A stretch of DNA of 15,047 nt from Aalborgiella sp031422495 (lineage in GTDB: Bacteria; Pseudomonadota; Gammaproteobacteria; Burkholderiales; Burkholderiaceae_C): positions 1 through 15,047 of the forward strand of contig JANPLX010000217.1 in the NCBI GenBank assembly GCA_031422495.1, in the 5' to 3' direction. The notes beneath the pieces were generated by a model, which was not told the DNA's origin, did not search any database, and saw only the letters and a program-made list of their open reading frames with translations. Shown one piece after another: positions 1-5,458 of this stretch. The translations under genes and the position numbers were made by a program. The number at the start of each line of letters is the position of its first letter. Positions within the stretch are counted from its first letter, which is position 1.

Positions 1-468
1 CAGCGCCCGCTTACGACTTAAATTTCGCGCCACCGCTACCAGCGGCGTGTGGCAAAACAGCCCCGCCTTACCGCCTGGAATAGCAAACGAAGCCGTGTCC
101 GCTGCAATCGCCAAATCACACGTTGCCACAAGCTGGCAGCCCGCTGCCGTCGCCAACGCATGCACTTTGGCGATCACCGGCTGCGGCATGTTTTGTATCG
201 CCTCCATCATCACATTACAAACGGTGAACAAATGCCGCGTTTCCGCCAACGTCGCCCCCGCCATGTCGCCAAAATTGTGCCCCGCGCTAAACACGGCCCC
301 GTTCGCCCCCAAAATCACCCCGCGAGCCTCGCTTTTTGCAGTAGCTTGCAGGGCGTCTGTCAGCTCCAAAATCACCTCCAGCGACAGCGCATTGCGCTTT
401 TCAGGGCGATTTAGCGTGATGGTGGTGATAGTGTCTGCTTTAGAAACGAGGATGTTTTGGTAAGTCAT
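1..468 (-). CDS. Enoyl-CoA hydratase/isomerase family protein, N-terminal part (runs off left edge)
   Basis: The reverse strand reads open for 156 codons from the ATG at 468 to the window edge. The protein begins MTYQNILVSK and has the crotonase fold signature: TLNRPEKRNALS near residues 18-29, the first oxyanion-hole segment SAGHNFGDM (61-69), and ALATAAGCQLVATCDLAIAA near 104-123 with the second oxyanion-hole glycine. FAIPGGKAGLFC near 128-139 resembles the ECHDC3-like subgroup. Crotonases of this kind hydrate 2-enoyl-CoA in fatty-acid or amino-acid degradation, but the exact substrate cannot be read. About 100 C-terminal residues would lie outside the window. The ribosome site is poor (GGTGGG directly before ATG). 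The start is only 25 bp after the stop of the upstream lipoprotein gene on the same strand, so co-transcription is possible. Confidence 0.9.
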   Translation of the reverse strand, partial: MTYQNILVSKADTITTITLNRPEKRNALSLEVILELTDALQATAKSEARGVILGANGAVFSAGHNFGDMAGATLAETRHLFTVCNVMMEAIQNMPQPVIAKVHALATAAGCQLVATCDLAIAADTASFAIPGGKAGLFCHTPLVAVARNLSRKRAL

Positions 469-493
469 CCCACCATTGTGGCAGAGCTTGCGC

Positions 494-961
494 TTAGTTA
501 AACTGCCCATCCCCAAAGCTCACCCGCGCCCGTTCGCACCAGATGCTAATGCCGTCAAGTTTGTCGATATCACCCGCTTGCAGCGACACCTGCACCGTTG
601 CATTACTTCTAGCTGTGCCAAACAGATTGCTACCTATGCGAAAACCACCGCTGTAATTGCCGCCTTTGGCGCCCCACACATAGACATCCGGCAAACCACC
701 ACCGTCGTAATTGAAGTTGTTCAGCTGGATGGTGCAATCGTCTATCACCGTCGCCGTACCGCTCACGCCGTGCTCCAAAGTACTTAAGTTCAAAGTTTTA
801 CCAACCTTGGCACTCGTTTTGCCGCCACAGGCTTTCAAAATAGGATTGGTTGCGTCAATAGGCGTTGCATCGCCACCCCCGCCGCAGCCTGCCAGCACAC
901 CTACTAAGACGAACGCAGATGCGCCCAAAAACCCACGTTTTGACATGATGGAAGTTTGCAT
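494..961 (-). CDS. DM13-domain lipoprotein
   Basis: A 155-residue exported lipoprotein. The N-terminus has a positive stretch, a hydrophobic core and a lipobox LAGC with the lipidated cysteine at residue 26, followed by a glycine-rich linker. Residues about 43-155 match the DM13 fold, with conserved features GTATVIDDCTIQL (68-80), NYDGGGLPDVYVW (84-96) and ISIWCERARVSFG (138-150). Cysteines 76 and 142 are the likely redox or structural pair. DM13 domains have been proposed to carry out electron transfer at the cell surface, but the physiological role is not settled. The start at 961 is supported by TAGGAG about 5 nt upstream (positions 967-972); an internal Met6 also precedes the signal peptide. 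The gene ends just before the enoyl-CoA hydratase start. Confidence 0.8.
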   Translation of the reverse strand: MQTSIMSKRGFLGASAFVLVGVLAGCGGGGDATPIDATNPILKACGGKTSAKVGKTLNLSTLEHGVSGTATVIDDCTIQLNNFNYDGGGLPDVYVWGAKGGNYSGGFRIGSNLFGTARSNATVQVSLQAGDIDKLDGISIWCERARVSFGDGQFN

Positions 962-1082
962 GAAGACTCCTAAGTGTTGATCGGTAACGGGTAGTCCGAT
1001 ATGGCGGAGGAATCTTACAAACAGTTTTTTACCGCATAGTTTTACAACACGGTTTTGCAGCAGAGTGCTGCATGGAAGGCCG

Positions 1083-1535
1083 CTATTTAGTTGATAAATA
1101 CGCTGTCAGCTGTGCCACTCGTACAGGCCGGTTAAATAAGGTGTAGAGAATCAACCAATCCTGCGCCTGCATCCACGGCAAACCAGCTTCTAGCATCGTG
1201 TGTTTGGGCTCAAACGTCCAGGATACAAGCTCATTTCCCTGCAGCACGGTAATACCAGCCATGATATCGATTTGCGTACCATCCGTCGCTCTGAACCGGC
1301 TGAAATGCTCAGATTGGTAGTTGTCATGGCGGGGCTGCGAACCTGCGCCGAAGAGAGAAGCAAGCTTGTTTTTAGCCGCTGTGAAATGCGCCGTTGACAC
1401 CACAATATCCAAATCCACAGGCTCAGCTTCAATGCCCAGATGGTGCAGCAGTGTGCTCCCCCCAATCGCCCAATCCAAGCCCGCAAGGAGCAGGGCGATG
1501 GTGTGGGCGATGTGCAGTGGAGCTGGAGTTAACAT
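1083..1535 (-). CDS. Nucleotidyltransferase-fold protein (small, stand-alone)
   Basis: A 150-residue soluble protein with the signature of the polymerase-beta-like nucleotidyltransferase superfamily: AIGGSTLLHHLG (23-34) with the GGS motif, DLD (41-43) in the first metal-binding strand, and a third acidic residue in TQIDIMAG (D90). All three catalytic positions are therefore present. Proteins of this size transfer nucleotides to small molecules, RNA or proteins, and some are antitoxins or toxins of HEPN/MNT and AbiE-type systems. No partner gene is visible here, so the substrate is unknown. There is no clear Shine-Dalgarno sequence before the ATG, and a 44-bp dispersed repeat begins 15 bp upstream of it (1551-1594), so the native promoter or start may have been disturbed. 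GTG and TTG starts downstream are possible. Confidence 0.7.
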   Translation of the reverse strand: MLTPAPLHIAHTIALLLAGLDWAIGGSTLLHHLGIEAEPVDLDIVVSTAHFTAAKNKLASLFGAGSQPRHDNYQSEHFSRFRATDGTQIDIMAGITVLQGNELVSWTFEPKHTMLEAGLPWMQAQDWLILYTLFNRPVRVAQLTAYLSTK

Positions 1536-1550
1536 ATTTTAAATATAAAA

Positions 1551-1594
1551 TGCTATTAATAAAATAGCAATTTAGGCAATAAATACAACGGTTA
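1551..1594 (+). repeat. Dispersed 44-bp repeat, copy 1 (intergenic)
   Basis: Core begins TGCTATTAAT, carries ATAGC at offset 14-18 (forming a GCTAT/ATAGC inverted repeat) and ends with a conserved 17-bp tail, here diverged to AATAAATACAACGGTTA. It aligns without gaps to four other 44-bp copies in the window, all in the same orientation. It sits between the RDD gene stop and the nucleotidyltransferase start. Confidence 0.85.
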
Positions 1595-1625
1595 GGTGTC
1601 TAAAATGACCTTAAAATTTGAGATT

Positions 1626-2105
1626 TCAAGCCTGCGGAAACCGCACAGGCTCCGTGCCGCGCAGCTTGCTGCGAATCACCACCGTGCCCGCTATCTTGTC
1701 GTGCCAGCCCTGCTTCTTACTGTCAATACCCACCCAAATCAAGCCTAAGCAAAACGGAATGGCAGAGACAAAATAGCCGACATAGCGCATCAAGCTCTGC
1801 CCCACGCTCAGACTACCACCCGTTTTCGCATCCACCACCCGCAGCGACAGCAACATTTTGCCCGGCGTGGCTTGTTTTGCGGTCCAAAACCAAATAACCG
1901 CCACCATAGGCAAAATCCAAGTCAGCAAAATATCTATAAACCCCGAAGACTGCATAGCCGTTCCGTAATCTAGCCCCACCCAGCCATAGATGGCGTAAAG
2001 AATCGGGTAGGTGATCATCATCACCAAAATCGTGTCAATGATCGAAGCCCCCACACGTATCCAAAAACCAGCGTATTCGACGTTTTCTGGGGTTAAATCG
2101 GTCAT
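1626..2105 (-). CDS. RDD family integral membrane protein
   Basis: A 159-residue protein with the RDD domain layout: FWIRVGASIIDTILVM (14-29), with the conserved Arg in the first membrane helix region and the Asp a few residues later; a second hydrophobic segment near 57-75; the conserved loop ATPGKMLLSLRVVDAKTG (79-96); and a third helix near 107-126 followed by GWHDKIAGTVVI (133-144). The family is widespread in bacteria and some members act in ion or osmotic homeostasis, but most have no assigned function. The start is well supported by AAGGAA about 6 nt before the ATG. Dispersed repeats flank the gene on both sides (copies 1 and 2), which separates it from neighbouring genes on the same strand. 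Confidence 0.88.
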   Translation of the reverse strand: MTDLTPENVEYAGFWIRVGASIIDTILVMMITYPILYAIYGWVGLDYGTAMQSSGFIDILLTWILPMVAVIWFWTAKQATPGKMLLSLRVVDAKTGGSLSVGQSLMRYVGYFVSAIPFCLGLIWVGIDSKKQGWHDKIAGTVVIRSKLRGTEPVRFPQA

Positions 2106-2128
2106 TGGTATTCCTTGAGAGTTATTTT

Positions 2129-2172
2129 TGCTATTAATAATATAGCATATTAGACAATAAATACGCCGGCTA
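2129..2172 (+). repeat. Dispersed 44-bp repeat, copy 2 (intergenic)
   Basis: Core begins TGCTATTAAT, has ATAGC at offset 14-18 and ends in AATAAATACGCCGGCTA, the consensus tail. It lies between the RDD start and the brnA-like stop codon, 23 bp upstream of the RDD ATG, in the same orientation as the other copies. Confidence 0.9.
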
Positions 2173-2188
2173 GAATCATATTTAGTCG

Positions 2189-2398
2189 CTATTTCCAGCT
2201 CAAGTCAAGCGTGCGATGCTGCGCTGCACAATCTCGCAGACACAGGTTGATCAGGCTTTGGTAGGGAATCCCCGCATCTTGTGAGATGGTTTTGAAATAC
2301 GCGATGGATTCTTCGTCCAAACGAATGGTAATTTGCTTTTTGAGTTGTGCCGAGTAGGGATTTTTCTTGGCATTTGTGAAGTCGTATTCTTTACGCAT
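2189..2398 (-). CDS. brnA: BrnA-type antitoxin (ribbon-helix-helix)
   Basis: A 69-residue basic protein. The core QITIRLDEESIAYFKTIS (22-39) is the ribbon-helix-helix strand and first helix seen in BrnA/CopG antitoxins. It is followed by GIPYQSLINLCLRDCAAQ (43-60), the second helix with the family's YQ-LIN pattern. BrnA normally neutralises the RNase toxin BrnT by forming a complex and, with it, represses the brnTA promoter. AAGGTGA lies about 5 nt before the ATG. The gene directly follows a shortened brnT-like reading frame (20 bp gap), so the toxin-then-antitoxin order is preserved. Since the toxin appears to be inactivated by deletion, this antitoxin may now act alone, as an autorepressor or by neutralising toxins encoded elsewhere; that is inference. 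Confidence 0.82.
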   Translation of the reverse strand: MRKEYDFTNAKKNPYSAQLKKQITIRLDEESIAYFKTISQDAGIPYQSLINLCLRDCAAQHRTLDLSWK

Positions 2399-2418
2399 AG
2401 GTCACCTTTCTGGCATGT

Positions 2419-2550
2419 TTAAGGATAGGTTTGAGATTCTTTCGCGCTCGCTTTACGCGCCGAAATGATGCGAATGATGTTGCTCACGCCATGCTTCTTA
2501 GCGTTTACCGCCGCTTTTTGGCTATCCCACTCAAATCGAAGTGAATTCAT
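2419..2550 (-). pseudogene. brnT: BrnT-type RNase toxin, internally deleted remnant
   Basis: A 43-codon frame from the ATG at 2550 to the TAA at 2419-2421. Residues 5-23 (RFEWDSQKAAVNAKKHGVS) are the canonical BrnT N-terminus, and residues 25-37 (IIRIISARKASAK) are the canonical C-terminal strand with its conserved Arg, but the two are joined directly. BrnT proteins are usually about 90 residues, so roughly 45 central residues, including most of the beta-sheet and active site, are missing while the reading frame is kept. It ends ESQTYP, close to the usual Tyr-containing end. I infer an in-frame deletion that disarmed the toxin. It is too short to fold as a normal BrnT but could still be translated. 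Promoter and order relative to brnA are intact. Confidence 0.8.
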
Positions 2551-2556
2551 ACTTGC

Positions 2557-2585
2557 ATTGTAACTACAATGTAGTTTTTAACCAA
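2557..2585 (-). promoter_or_regulatory. brnTA promoter with overlapping palindromic operator
   Basis: On the minus strand, -35 TTGGTT (2580-2585) and -10 TACAAT (2557-2562) are separated by exactly 17 bp. The spacer carries a perfect inverted repeat at 2562-2576 (AACTACA, one base, TGTAGTT). This fits the known autoregulation of brnTA by the BrnA-containing complex. The -10 ends only 6 bp before the ATG at 2550, so transcription should start at or next to the start codon, giving a leaderless or nearly leaderless mRNA for the toxin remnant. Confidence 0.65.
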
Positions 2586-2590
2586 ACTCG

Positions 2591-2697
2591 AAAATTCCCC
2601 TTCAGCATCAAGGGGTGGCGCGAAGCGACGGGGTAGCTGTTGGCGACACGGGGCTACCCCGCCCGTTGGGCACCCCTTCGCCACGAAGGGGAATTTT
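2591..2697. repeat. 107-bp nested palindrome (REP-like element)
   Basis: Three nested arms pair perfectly around one centre: 2591-2603 with 2685-2697 (13 bp, outer AAAATTCCCCTTC), 2610-2617 with 2671-2678 (8 bp, AAGGGGTG), and 2629-2637 with 2653-2661 (9 bp, CGGGGTAGC). The central loop is 2638-2652. The arms are GC-rich compared with the AT-rich surroundings. It can fold as a long hairpin in RNA or a cruciform in DNA. It lies between brnT and the rpoH terminator and has no reading frame of note. It resembles REP/BIME-type repeats, but no second copy is in the window to prove that. Confidence 0.7.
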
Positions 2698-2721
2698 TGG
2701 TGCTTGTATTCGAAGATAATT

Positions 2722-2765
2722 TGCTATAAATAAAATAGCACTTTATGCAATAAATACGCTGGCTA
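2722..2765 (+). repeat. Dispersed 44-bp repeat, copy 3 (intergenic)
   Basis: Core begins TGCTATAAAT, has ATAGC at offset 14-18 and the tail AATAAATACGCTGGCTA (one change from consensus). It lies between the nested palindrome and the rpoH terminator, in the same orientation as the other copies. Confidence 0.9.
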
Positions 2766-2784
2766 TAGCCAAAATAGGTACAAA

Positions 2785-2818
2785 AAAAAGGCTCTTCACA
2801 TCACGTGAGAGCCTTTTT
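2785..2818 (-). terminator. Rho-independent terminator of rpoH
   Basis: An 11-bp stem AAAAAGGCTCT/AGAGCCTTTTT (2785-2795 with 2808-2818) with a 12-nt loop, 17 bp after the rpoH stop. Read on the minus strand the hairpin ends in a run of eight T residues (2782-2789), the classic intrinsic terminator form. Confidence 0.9.
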
Positions 2819-2835
2819 AGTTAGATTAACGAGTT

Positions 2836-3801
2836 TTACGCAAACTCAGCCAGCGTTTTCTTCATTTTCTTCATCGCCGCTACTTCAATTTGGCGAATCC
2901 GCTCGGCGCTGACGCCGTAGATGGCCGCCAGGTCGTGCAGGGTCATGCCGCCTGAGCTGTCGTCGTTCACCTTCAACCAGCGCTCTTCCACGATTTTGCG
3001 GCTGCGGTCGTCTAGCTCAGCTAGAGCGGCTGCGATGCCGTCGCTGGCGAGCAGGTCGCGCTGGTGCGCTTCTATCATGTTGGTCGGCTCGTGGTGGGTA
3101 TCAGACAGGTAAGCGATCGGGCCGAAGGCTTCTTCGCCGTCGTCATTGGGCGTCGGGTCTAGCAATACGTCACCACCTGAGAGGCGCATTTCCATTTCAA
3201 GCACTTCTTCGGGTTTGACATTCAGCGTCTTGGCCATCAGGCTGACTTCGGACTCGGACATGGTCGCGCTGTGGGTTTCGTTGCCCAAAGCGGCAGCATC
3301 TGCCTTAAATTCTTGCTTCATCGAGCGCAGGTTGAAAAACAGCTTGCGCTGTGCTTTGGTGGTCGCCATTTTGACCATGCGCCAGTTTTTCAGCACATAT
3401 TCGTGAATTTCCGCCTTGATCCAGTGCATGGCGTAGCTCACCAAGCGCACACCTTGGTCGGGGTCAAAGCGTTTGACGGCTTTCATCAGGCCGATATTGC
3501 CTTCTTGAATCAAGTCGCCGTGGGGCAAACCGTAGCCCAAATACTTGCGAGAAACCGATACAACCAAGCGCAAATGCGACAAAATCATTTTCTCAGCGGC
3601 GTCTAAGTCGTTGTTATCACGCAGATTTCTGGCAAAGCGCTGCTCTTCCTCCAGTGTCAGCATGGGCATGCGGTTGGCAGAAGAAATGTAGGCGTCAAGG
3701 TTGCCCAAAGACGGCACCAAGCCCCACGTGGCAGTGGCGAGGGTGTTGTTGGTCGTCAAATTTGCGGTTTGCAAGGCGTTCTTAGATAAAGTCACAGACA
3801 T
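2836..3801 (-). CDS. rpoH: Heat-shock sigma factor sigma-32
   Basis: A 321-residue sigma-70 family protein of the RpoH subgroup. Region 1.2/2.1 starts at NLDAYISSANRMPMLTLEEE. Region 2 follows with LRLVVSVSRKYLGYGLPHGD, LIQEGNIGLMKAVKRFDPDQG (core-binding) and RLVSYAMHWIKAEIHEYVL (-10 recognition). The RpoH-box-like TTKAQRKLFFNLRSMK comes next. Region 4 near the C-terminus has TLHDLAAIYGVSAERIRQIE, the helix-turn-helix for -35 recognition. It directs transcription of chaperone and protease genes after heat or protein-folding stress. I start it at the ATG at 3801 because AAGGAG lies 7 nt upstream; an ATG 6 nt earlier is too close to that site. It has its own terminator and a promoter overlapped by a CIRCE element, so it looks monocistronic. 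Confidence 0.96.
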   Translation of the reverse strand: MSVTLSKNALQTANLTTNNTLATATWGLVPSLGNLDAYISSANRMPMLTLEEEQRFARNLRDNNDLDAAEKMILSHLRLVVSVSRKYLGYGLPHGDLIQEGNIGLMKAVKRFDPDQGVRLVSYAMHWIKAEIHEYVLKNWRMVKMATTKAQRKLFFNLRSMKQEFKADAAALGNETHSATMSESEVSLMAKTLNVKPEEVLEMEMRLSGGDVLLDPTPNDDGEEAFGPIAYLSDTHHEPTNMIEAHQRDLLASDGIAAALAELDDRSRKIVEERWLKVNDDSSGGMTLHDLAAIYGVSAERIRQIEVAAMKKMKKTLAEFA

Positions 3802-3857
3802 TGTCATACTCCTTATAAGTTGCAATGAGAACAATGTTATTCAACAATGCAGCAATT

Positions 3858-3887
3858 ATATTAGCACTCGCTAAGTGGGAGTGCCAA
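3858..3887 (-). promoter_or_regulatory. rpoH extended -10 promoter
   Basis: On the minus strand, -35 TTGGCA (3882-3887), 18-bp spacer, and -10 TAATAT (3858-3863) preceded by TGC, giving an extended -10. A second -10-like TATAAT overlaps at 3855-3860. Predicted start near 3850 would leave a leader of about 50 nt before the rpoH ATG at 3801. Confidence 0.55.
3861..3887. promoter_or_regulatory. CIRCE element (HrcA operator) on the rpoH promoter
   Basis: TTAGCACTC, nine bases, GAGTGCCAA. The CIRCE consensus is TTAGCACTC-N9-GAGTGCTAA, so this site has one mismatch in 18 defined positions and the correct spacing. It covers the region from the -35 to the -10 of the rpoH promoter, a position where HrcA binding would block RNA polymerase. 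It implies that the genome has an hrcA gene (not in this window) and that sigma-32 synthesis is de-repressed when HrcA is inactivated by heat or GroEL titration. Confidence 0.85.
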
Positions 3888-4046
3888 AACTCGCGGTAAT
3901 ATCCTACAAATCGTAGGTTAATGACTGGTTGGTTATTAAAAATTCTACCCTTGAATTCTACGGTTCTGGTTTGTACCCACAAGCACTGCTGTGCAAATGT
4001 TATGTAAAGAATGTAGCCAGTTTGACACCAATTACCAGCGCTTGGT

Positions 4047-4060
4047 TTGATGCATATCAA
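4047..4060 (+). promoter_or_regulatory. FNR/ANR-type box upstream of the DUF2892 gene
   Basis: TTGATGCATATCAA is a perfect match to the FNR consensus TTGAT-N4-ATCAA. Its centre is about 41.5 bp upstream of a start predicted near 4095 from the -10-like TTCAAT at 4083-4088. That is the class II activator position, leaving a leader of about 26 nt with a strong ribosome site. It suggests activation under low oxygen by an FNR-family regulator. Confidence 0.72.
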
Positions 4061-4120
4061 GGTCAGATGAGATAGGTTGGCGTTCAATAGAAGCTTCAAC
4101 AACCCCATAAAGGAGAAATC

Positions 4121-4336
4121 ATGACAACAAATATGGGCAATATAGACCGTGGCTTGCGAGCCATCGTCGGTTTGGTCTTGCTGTACTTGGCCTATGCCGG
4201 CATGTTTGGCACTTGGGCATGGGCGGGTTACGCTGTGGGCGCAGTGATGTTAGTCACTGCGGCTATAGGCATGTGCCCGTTATATACGCTGTTTGGCTGG
4301 AATACCTGCGCAACGAAAGACAAAAGCTTCAGGTAA
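4121..4336 (+). CDS. DUF2892 (YgaP-like) small inner-membrane protein
   Basis: A 71-residue protein beginning MTTNMGNIDRGLRAIVG. The N-terminal NxGxxDRxxR pattern, two hydrophobic helices (about residues 11-30 and 36-55) and the C-terminal MCPLYTLFGWNTC are the DUF2892 signature. In YgaP the same membrane module follows a rhodanese domain; here it stands alone. The function is unknown, with a role in sulfur or redox metabolism at the membrane suggested for YgaP. AAAGGAG lies 5 nt before the ATG. A perfect FNR-type box upstream points to induction at low oxygen. The gene converges on the AlkB-like gene with only 17 bp between stop codons. Confidence 0.85.
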   Translation: MTTNMGNIDRGLRAIVGLVLLYLAYAGMFGTWAWAGYAVGAVMLVTAAIGMCPLYTLFGWNTCATKDKSFR

Positions 4337-4355
4337 AAGCTTCGGTAAAAGCTTC
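4322..4355. repeat. Triple short tandem repeat over two convergent stop codons
   Basis: AAAAGCTTC occurs at 4322-4330, 4335-4343 and 4347-4355, with periods of 13 and 12 bp and GGT between copies. The second copy contains the DUF2892 stop and the third overlaps the stop of the convergent AlkB-like gene. It looks like slippage or tandem duplication at the gene ends. Confidence 0.7.
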
Positions 4356-5391
4356 AAGTTGTTAGCTGGCTTAGCCGCTTGTGCATCACGCTAAACCACA
4401 GCGGCGGAACCATCGCCAAGATCAGGCAACCTGCGTAACCTGTGGGTAGCTGCGGGCCGGGCAGGGGCTCTAGCGTGGGGTAAGGTTTATACGCATGTAT
4501 GTGGTGGTCGCTGTGGCGCTGCAGGTTGGCCAGCATGCTGTTGGTGACGACGTGGTCAGCATTCCAAGCGTGCATCATGCCGAAAGCCTCACGTTTATTA
4601 CCTAGTTTGCTACGCTGCAATCCGTAGTGCTCGATGTAGTTGACGATCTCTAAAAGCGTGAAAGCTATAATGGATTGAATGATAAAATATGCTATTAATT
4701 TAATAGCTACAGAGGCAATAAATACGCCGGCTATAACCAATATTATACCTGCAGAGGCAATCGTACTCCATAAAAGAGGACTTTTCAACCAGGTTGATTT
4801 CATTTGCTTGATACGTGCTGCCTCTAATCGCCAACCGCTGATGAAGCTACCCCATACCGTGCGGGGTAAAAAGCGGTAAAGCGTCTCGCCAAAGCGGGCT
4901 GAAGCGGCGTCTTCATACGTCGCCGCACGTGGGTGGTGCCCACGGTAATGTTCCACCATGAAGTGGCCGTAGCACACCGTCGTCATCAGCACCCAGCCGC
5001 AAAAGCGGTCGACTTTTGACTTGCTGTGGCCGAGTTCGTGGGCAAAGGTGATGCCTTGCGCGCCAGTGACGTAGCCTACGCCGAAAGCAACACCTAGCAC
5101 GGTGAGCCAGCTGGTCGTAGCCTGCATCACGACATAGCCGCCCACGCCGATCAGCGCCAACTGCAGCACGACGTAAACGCGCAGCACCCAGCTGAAGTAG
5201 CCCAAATTAGCGGTTGATTTCAGCGCTGCGGGCGACGACTTGCCACCAGGCACGAAGCCATCCAACAAAATCACCAGCAGCCAAAAAATGCCCACCCACA
5301 TGGCAGTGAGGTGCGGCGTGGTCATCAAACCATACATGCTCATGAGGGGCAGCAGCCAAGCCACGAGGAAGCGCAGATCTGAAATTCGCAT
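4354..5391 (-). CDS. AlkB-like membrane di-iron hydroxylase (alkane 1-monooxygenase family)
   Basis: A 345-residue polytopic membrane protein with all four histidine motifs of the AlkB branch of membrane fatty-acid desaturases/hydroxylases: HELGH (118-122), EHYRGHH (147-153), NYIEHYG (251-257) and LQRHSDHH (290-297). These bind the di-iron centre that hydroxylates terminal carbons of alkanes or related chains, using O2 and electrons from rubredoxin. The substrate is not readable. I place the start at the ATG at 5391, which follows a GGGAA; in-frame ATG at 5403 and TTG at 5427 are alternatives. A 44-bp dispersed repeat (4690-4733) lies within the frame and encodes residues 220-234 (IAGVFIASVAIKLIA), part of the membrane segment before the third histidine motif. 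No alk pathway genes are adjacent; it diverges from trhO by 67 bp. Confidence 0.88.
   Translation of the reverse strand: MRISDLRFLVAWLLPLMSMYGLMTTPHLTAMWVGIFWLLVILLDGFVPGGKSSPAALKSTANLGYFSWVLRVYVVLQLALIGVGGYVVMQATTSWLTVLGVAFGVGYVTGAQGITFAHELGHSKSKVDRFCGWVLMTTVCYGHFMVEHYRGHHPRAATYEDAASARFGETLYRFLPRTVWGSFISGWRLEAARIKQMKSTWLKSPLLWSTIASAGIILVIAGVFIASVAIKLIAYFIIQSIIAFTLLEIVNYIEHYGLQRSKLGNKREAFGMMHAWNADHVVTNSMLANLQRHSDHHIHAYKPYPTLEPLPGPQLPTGYAGCLILAMVPPLWFSVMHKRLSQLTT
4690..4733 (+). repeat. Dispersed 44-bp repeat, copy 4 (inside the AlkB-like gene)
   Basis: Core begins TGCTATTAAT, has ATAGC at offset 14-18 and the exact consensus tail AATAAATACGCCGGCTA. It lies antisense within the AlkB-like frame, where its complement encodes IAGVFIASVAIKLIA without breaking the frame. 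Similarity to copy 3 continues about 10 bp beyond the core (TAACCAATAT against TAGCCAAAAT). Confidence 0.92.
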
Positions 5392-5458
5392 TGTTATTCC
5401 CATCTTTAGATTGTGAGGGAAGTTCAAAAAACGCGCAAACCTATAAAATGTGGAGGTT

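Noticed and set aside
47..787. Plus-strand frames across the enoyl-CoA hydratase and DM13 genes
   Set aside because: They are shadows; only the minus-strand products match known families.
1056..1070. GCAGCA-GAG-TGCTGC hairpin as a terminator
   Set aside because: The stem is only 6 bp and is not followed by a T-run in either direction.
3782..4108. A 108-codon minus-strand frame upstream of rpoH
   Set aside because: It overlaps the rpoH start, the CIRCE element and the promoter, has no recognisable domain and is AT-rich non-coding in character.
5442..5447. TATAAA as the trhO -10
   Set aside because: No acceptable -35 at 16-18 bp and the start would fall on the ribosome-binding site.
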